Shown here one piece after another: positions 13,398 through 15,162 of a stretch of DNA of 15,162 nt (its first letter is position 1; the number at the start of each line of letters is the position of its first letter). The DNA comes from Candidatus Equimonas enterica (GTDB lineage: Bacteria > Bacteroidota > Bacteroidia > Bacteroidales > Bacteroidaceae): NCBI GenBank assembly GCA_018066225.1, contig JAGHRU010000098.1, positions 1-15,162 of the forward strand, read 5' to 3'. The position numbers and the translations under genes are program-made. The notes below the pieces were generated by a model. The model had not been told where the DNA came from. It ran no database searches and saw only the letters and a program-made list of their open reading frames with translations.

Positions 13398-15162
13398 ATG
13401 CGACACCTGCCTCTCCTCTGCTGCATGGTCGCCTTCGCCATGACGGCGAAGGGGCAAGACAGCAGCACACTAACGTGTGAGCAACTCCACGCCGCCGAAT
13501 ACTGGCTCAATCCTACGCTCAACCGCATCGGCACCGAAAGCCCACGCTCCGACTTCTTCCCCTACGAAGACGCCGCCACAGCCATGCAGGGCGACAAGAC
13601 CAACAGCACACGCTACTTATCTCTCGAAGGTAAGTGGCGTTTTCGTTTCGACCGCCACCACTACGACCGCCCCCGAGGCTTCGAGCGTCCCGACTACGAC
13701 GACAGTGCATGGACGCTCTTCCCCGTGCCCGGCATCTGGGAAGTCAATGGCTACGGCGACGCCACCTACATCAACTTCGGCTACCCATGGAGCACGCAGT
13801 TCACCCCCGTGCCCACCTTCGTGGAAGAGAGGAACAACTACACAGGCTCCTACCGCCGCAGCATCGACATCCCCCGAGCATGGCGCGGACAACAGGTCGT
13901 GCTGCACATCGGCTCGGCTACCAGCAACGTGCAGGTATGGGTCAATGGCCACGCCATAGGGTATAGCGAAGACAGCAAGGTGGCCGCAGAGTTTGACCTC
14001 ACACGCCACATCCGCTATGGAGAGCGCAACCTCATCGCCCTGCAAGTGATGCGCTGGTCGGACGGCTCCTACTTCGAAGACCAAGACTTCTGGCGACTCT
14101 CGGGCATCGCCCGCGAGGTCTATCTCTACGCACGCCCCAAGACCCACATCAGCGACATCCGCGCTGATGTCGATTTGCAGCGCGACTACCGCGACGGCAC
14201 AGCCGCAGTCTGCCTCACCACCTGCGCCGCCCGTGGCTGCCAAGCCGTCTTCACCCTCTTCGCGCCCGACGGCAGCGTGAAGGCCACAGCGCAACGCCCT
14301 GTCACCGCCGACACGACACGCACCACGCTCTCCGTGCCCGACGCGCTGACATGGACGGCAGAGACGCCCCATCTCTACACGCTGCGCATCGACCTCAATG
14401 ACCCGCAAGGGCACACGCTGCAGAGCACCACGCAACGCGTGGGCCTGCGCAAGGTGGAGATACGCGACCACCTGCTGCTCGTCAATGGGCGACGCGTCAT
14501 CATCAAGGGCACCAACCGCCACGAGATGGACCCCGATGGCGGCTATCTGGTCAGCCCAGAGCGTATGCTCTCGGACATCAAGATGATGAAAGCCCACCAC
14601 ATCAACGCCGTCCGTACCGCCCACTACCCCAACGACCCACGCTTCTACGACCTCTGCGACCAATACGGCCTCTATGTCGTGGCAGAGGCCAATCTCGAGA
14701 CCCACGGCTTCGGCTACGGCGACCGCTGCCTGGCCAAGCGTCCAGAGTTCAGCGAAGTCCACATGGAACGCAACCGCAACAACGTGCTTGTGCTCAAGAA
14801 CCACCCGTGCATCATCGCGTGGAGCATGGGCAACGAGGCTGGCGATGGCGATGTTTTCACCCGTATCTATGCCTGTCTCAAAGCCTACGACCCGTCGCGT
14901 CCCGTGCAGTATGAACGCGCCGAGACGCGCCCACACACCGACATATTCTGCCCGCAGTATCCCTCGCCTGACTACTGCGCACGCTGGGCGACCAACGCCG
15001 ATGCCCGCCCCTTCATCCCCTCGGAATACGCCCACGCTATGGGCAACAGCCTCGGCAACTTCTACGACTATTGGACGCTTGTGCGCCGCTATCCCAAATT
15101 TCAAGGCGGCTTCATCTGGGACTTTGCCGACCAAGCCCTGCGCAGCACCAATAAGGAGGGAC
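13398..15162 (+). CDS. lacZ: Secreted family-2 glycoside hydrolase, LacZ-type beta-galactosidase (3' end outside window)
   Basis: 588 codons are visible, without a stop. Residues 1-20 (MRHLPLLCCMVAFAMTAKGQ) form a signal peptide, so the enzyme should act in the periplasm or at the surface, unlike E. coli LacZ. A sugar-binding jelly-roll domain (about 75-255) contains FEDQDFWRLSGIAREVYLY (Trp232). An Ig-like domain follows (about 255-360), and the TIM barrel starts with GTNRHE (371-376). Other conserved stretches are AVRTAHYPNDP and VVAEANLETHG. The acid/base Glu480 is in WSMGNEAGDG and the nucleophile Glu543 in SEYAHAMGNSLG, so both catalytic residues are present. It hydrolyses terminal beta-galactosides; the natural substrate (host or plant glycan) is not shown. 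The 15-bp gap after cdsA and the lack of a promoter suggest readthrough from the rsfS operon. Members of this family are about 1,000 residues, so roughly 40 percent is missing. Confidence 0.93.
   Translation, partial: MRHLPLLCCMVAFAMTAKGQDSSTLTCEQLHAAEYWLNPTLNRIGTESPRSDFFPYEDAATAMQGDKTNSTRYLSLEGKWRFRFDRHHYDRPRGFERPDYDDSAWTLFPVPGIWEVNGYGDATYINFGYPWSTQFTPVPTFVEERNNYTGSYRRSIDIPRAWRGQQVVLHIGSATSNVQVWVNGHAIGYSEDSKVAAEFDLTRHIRYGERNLIALQVMRWSDGSYFEDQDFWRLSGIAREVYLYARPKTHISDIRADVDLQRDYRDGTAAVCLTTCAARGCQAVFTLFAPDGSVKATAQRPVTADTTRTTLSVPDALTWTAETPHLYTLRIDLNDPQGHTLQSTTQRVGLRKVEIRDHLLLVNGRRVIIKGTNRHEMDPDGGYLVSPERMLSDIKMMKAHHINAVRTAHYPNDPRFYDLCDQYGLYVVAEANLETHGFGYGDRCLAKRPEFSEVHMERNRNNVLVLKNHPCIIAWSMGNEAGDGDVFTRIYACLKAYDPSRPVQYERAETRPHTDIFCPQYPSPDYCARWATNADARPFIPSEYAHAMGNSLGNFYDYWTLVRRYPKFQGGFIWDFADQALRSTNKEG

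Noticed and set aside
13617..15134. 505-codon minus-strand open frame opposite the beta-galactosidase
   Set aside because: The plus strand carries both catalytic Glu residues and the conserved LacZ motifs; the antisense frame shows nothing recognisable.

Overview
The window looks like a Bacteroidales chromosome (phylum Bacteroidota), most likely a G+C-rich member of the Prevotellaceae. The evidence is: (i) the rsfS-ftsH-cdsA gene order on the plus strand, which is common in this phylum; (ii) promoters of the Bacteroidota type (TTTG, about 20 bp, TAnnTTTG) and no Shine-Dalgarno boxes; (iii) secreted proteins that end in a short G-x-Y-x-x-x-G-K-K-V-I-K tail, of the kind seen in Prevotella/Porphyromonas exported proteins; and (iv) a C10 (streptopain/interpain-type) cysteine protease and Omp28-like proteins. 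The species assignment is an inference; no rRNA gene is present.

Left part (1-9687, all minus strand): five secreted-protein genes, read from right to left. They are two tandem paralogous Omp28/thioredoxin-like CXXC proteins (7834-9687 and 5935-7749), a C10 cysteine protease with a long C-terminal extension (3479-5893), a 367-residue protein of unknown function (2259-3362), and a large protein built of about six Ig-like repeats whose 3' end lies beyond base 1 (1-2148). All have signal peptides, and the four complete ones end in the same kind of tail, so this is probably an envelope/secretion cluster. One clear promoter precedes the first gene (9740-9770). Strong hairpins sit in three of the four intergenic gaps (7777-7813, 3425-3466, 2185-2226), so the genes may form several transcripts or one differentially processed transcript. 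Only the gap between 5935-7749 and 3479-5893 (41 bp) has no hairpin.

Middle (9688-10157): a 470-bp divergent intergenic region. It is A+T-rich on the left and carries two promoters facing away from each other, several short inverted repeats, and a degenerate 22-bp tandem repeat (three clear copies and a weaker fourth) just upstream of the rsfS promoter.

Right part (10158-15162, plus strand): a tight operon of rsfS (ribosome silencing factor), ftsH (membrane AAA+ metalloprotease), cdsA (phosphatidate cytidylyltransferase; 4-bp overlap with ftsH) and, 15 bp after cdsA, a secreted family-2 glycoside hydrolase of the LacZ type that runs off the right edge. The first three are housekeeping genes for translation control, membrane protein quality and phospholipid synthesis. 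The glycosidase is an accessory gene that appears to share their transcript.

I found no mobile element, CRISPR array, tRNA or rRNA. The most unusual items are the 22-bp tandem repeat, the pairing of tandem CXXC proteins with a thiol protease under a common tail signal, and the repeated hairpin spacers.
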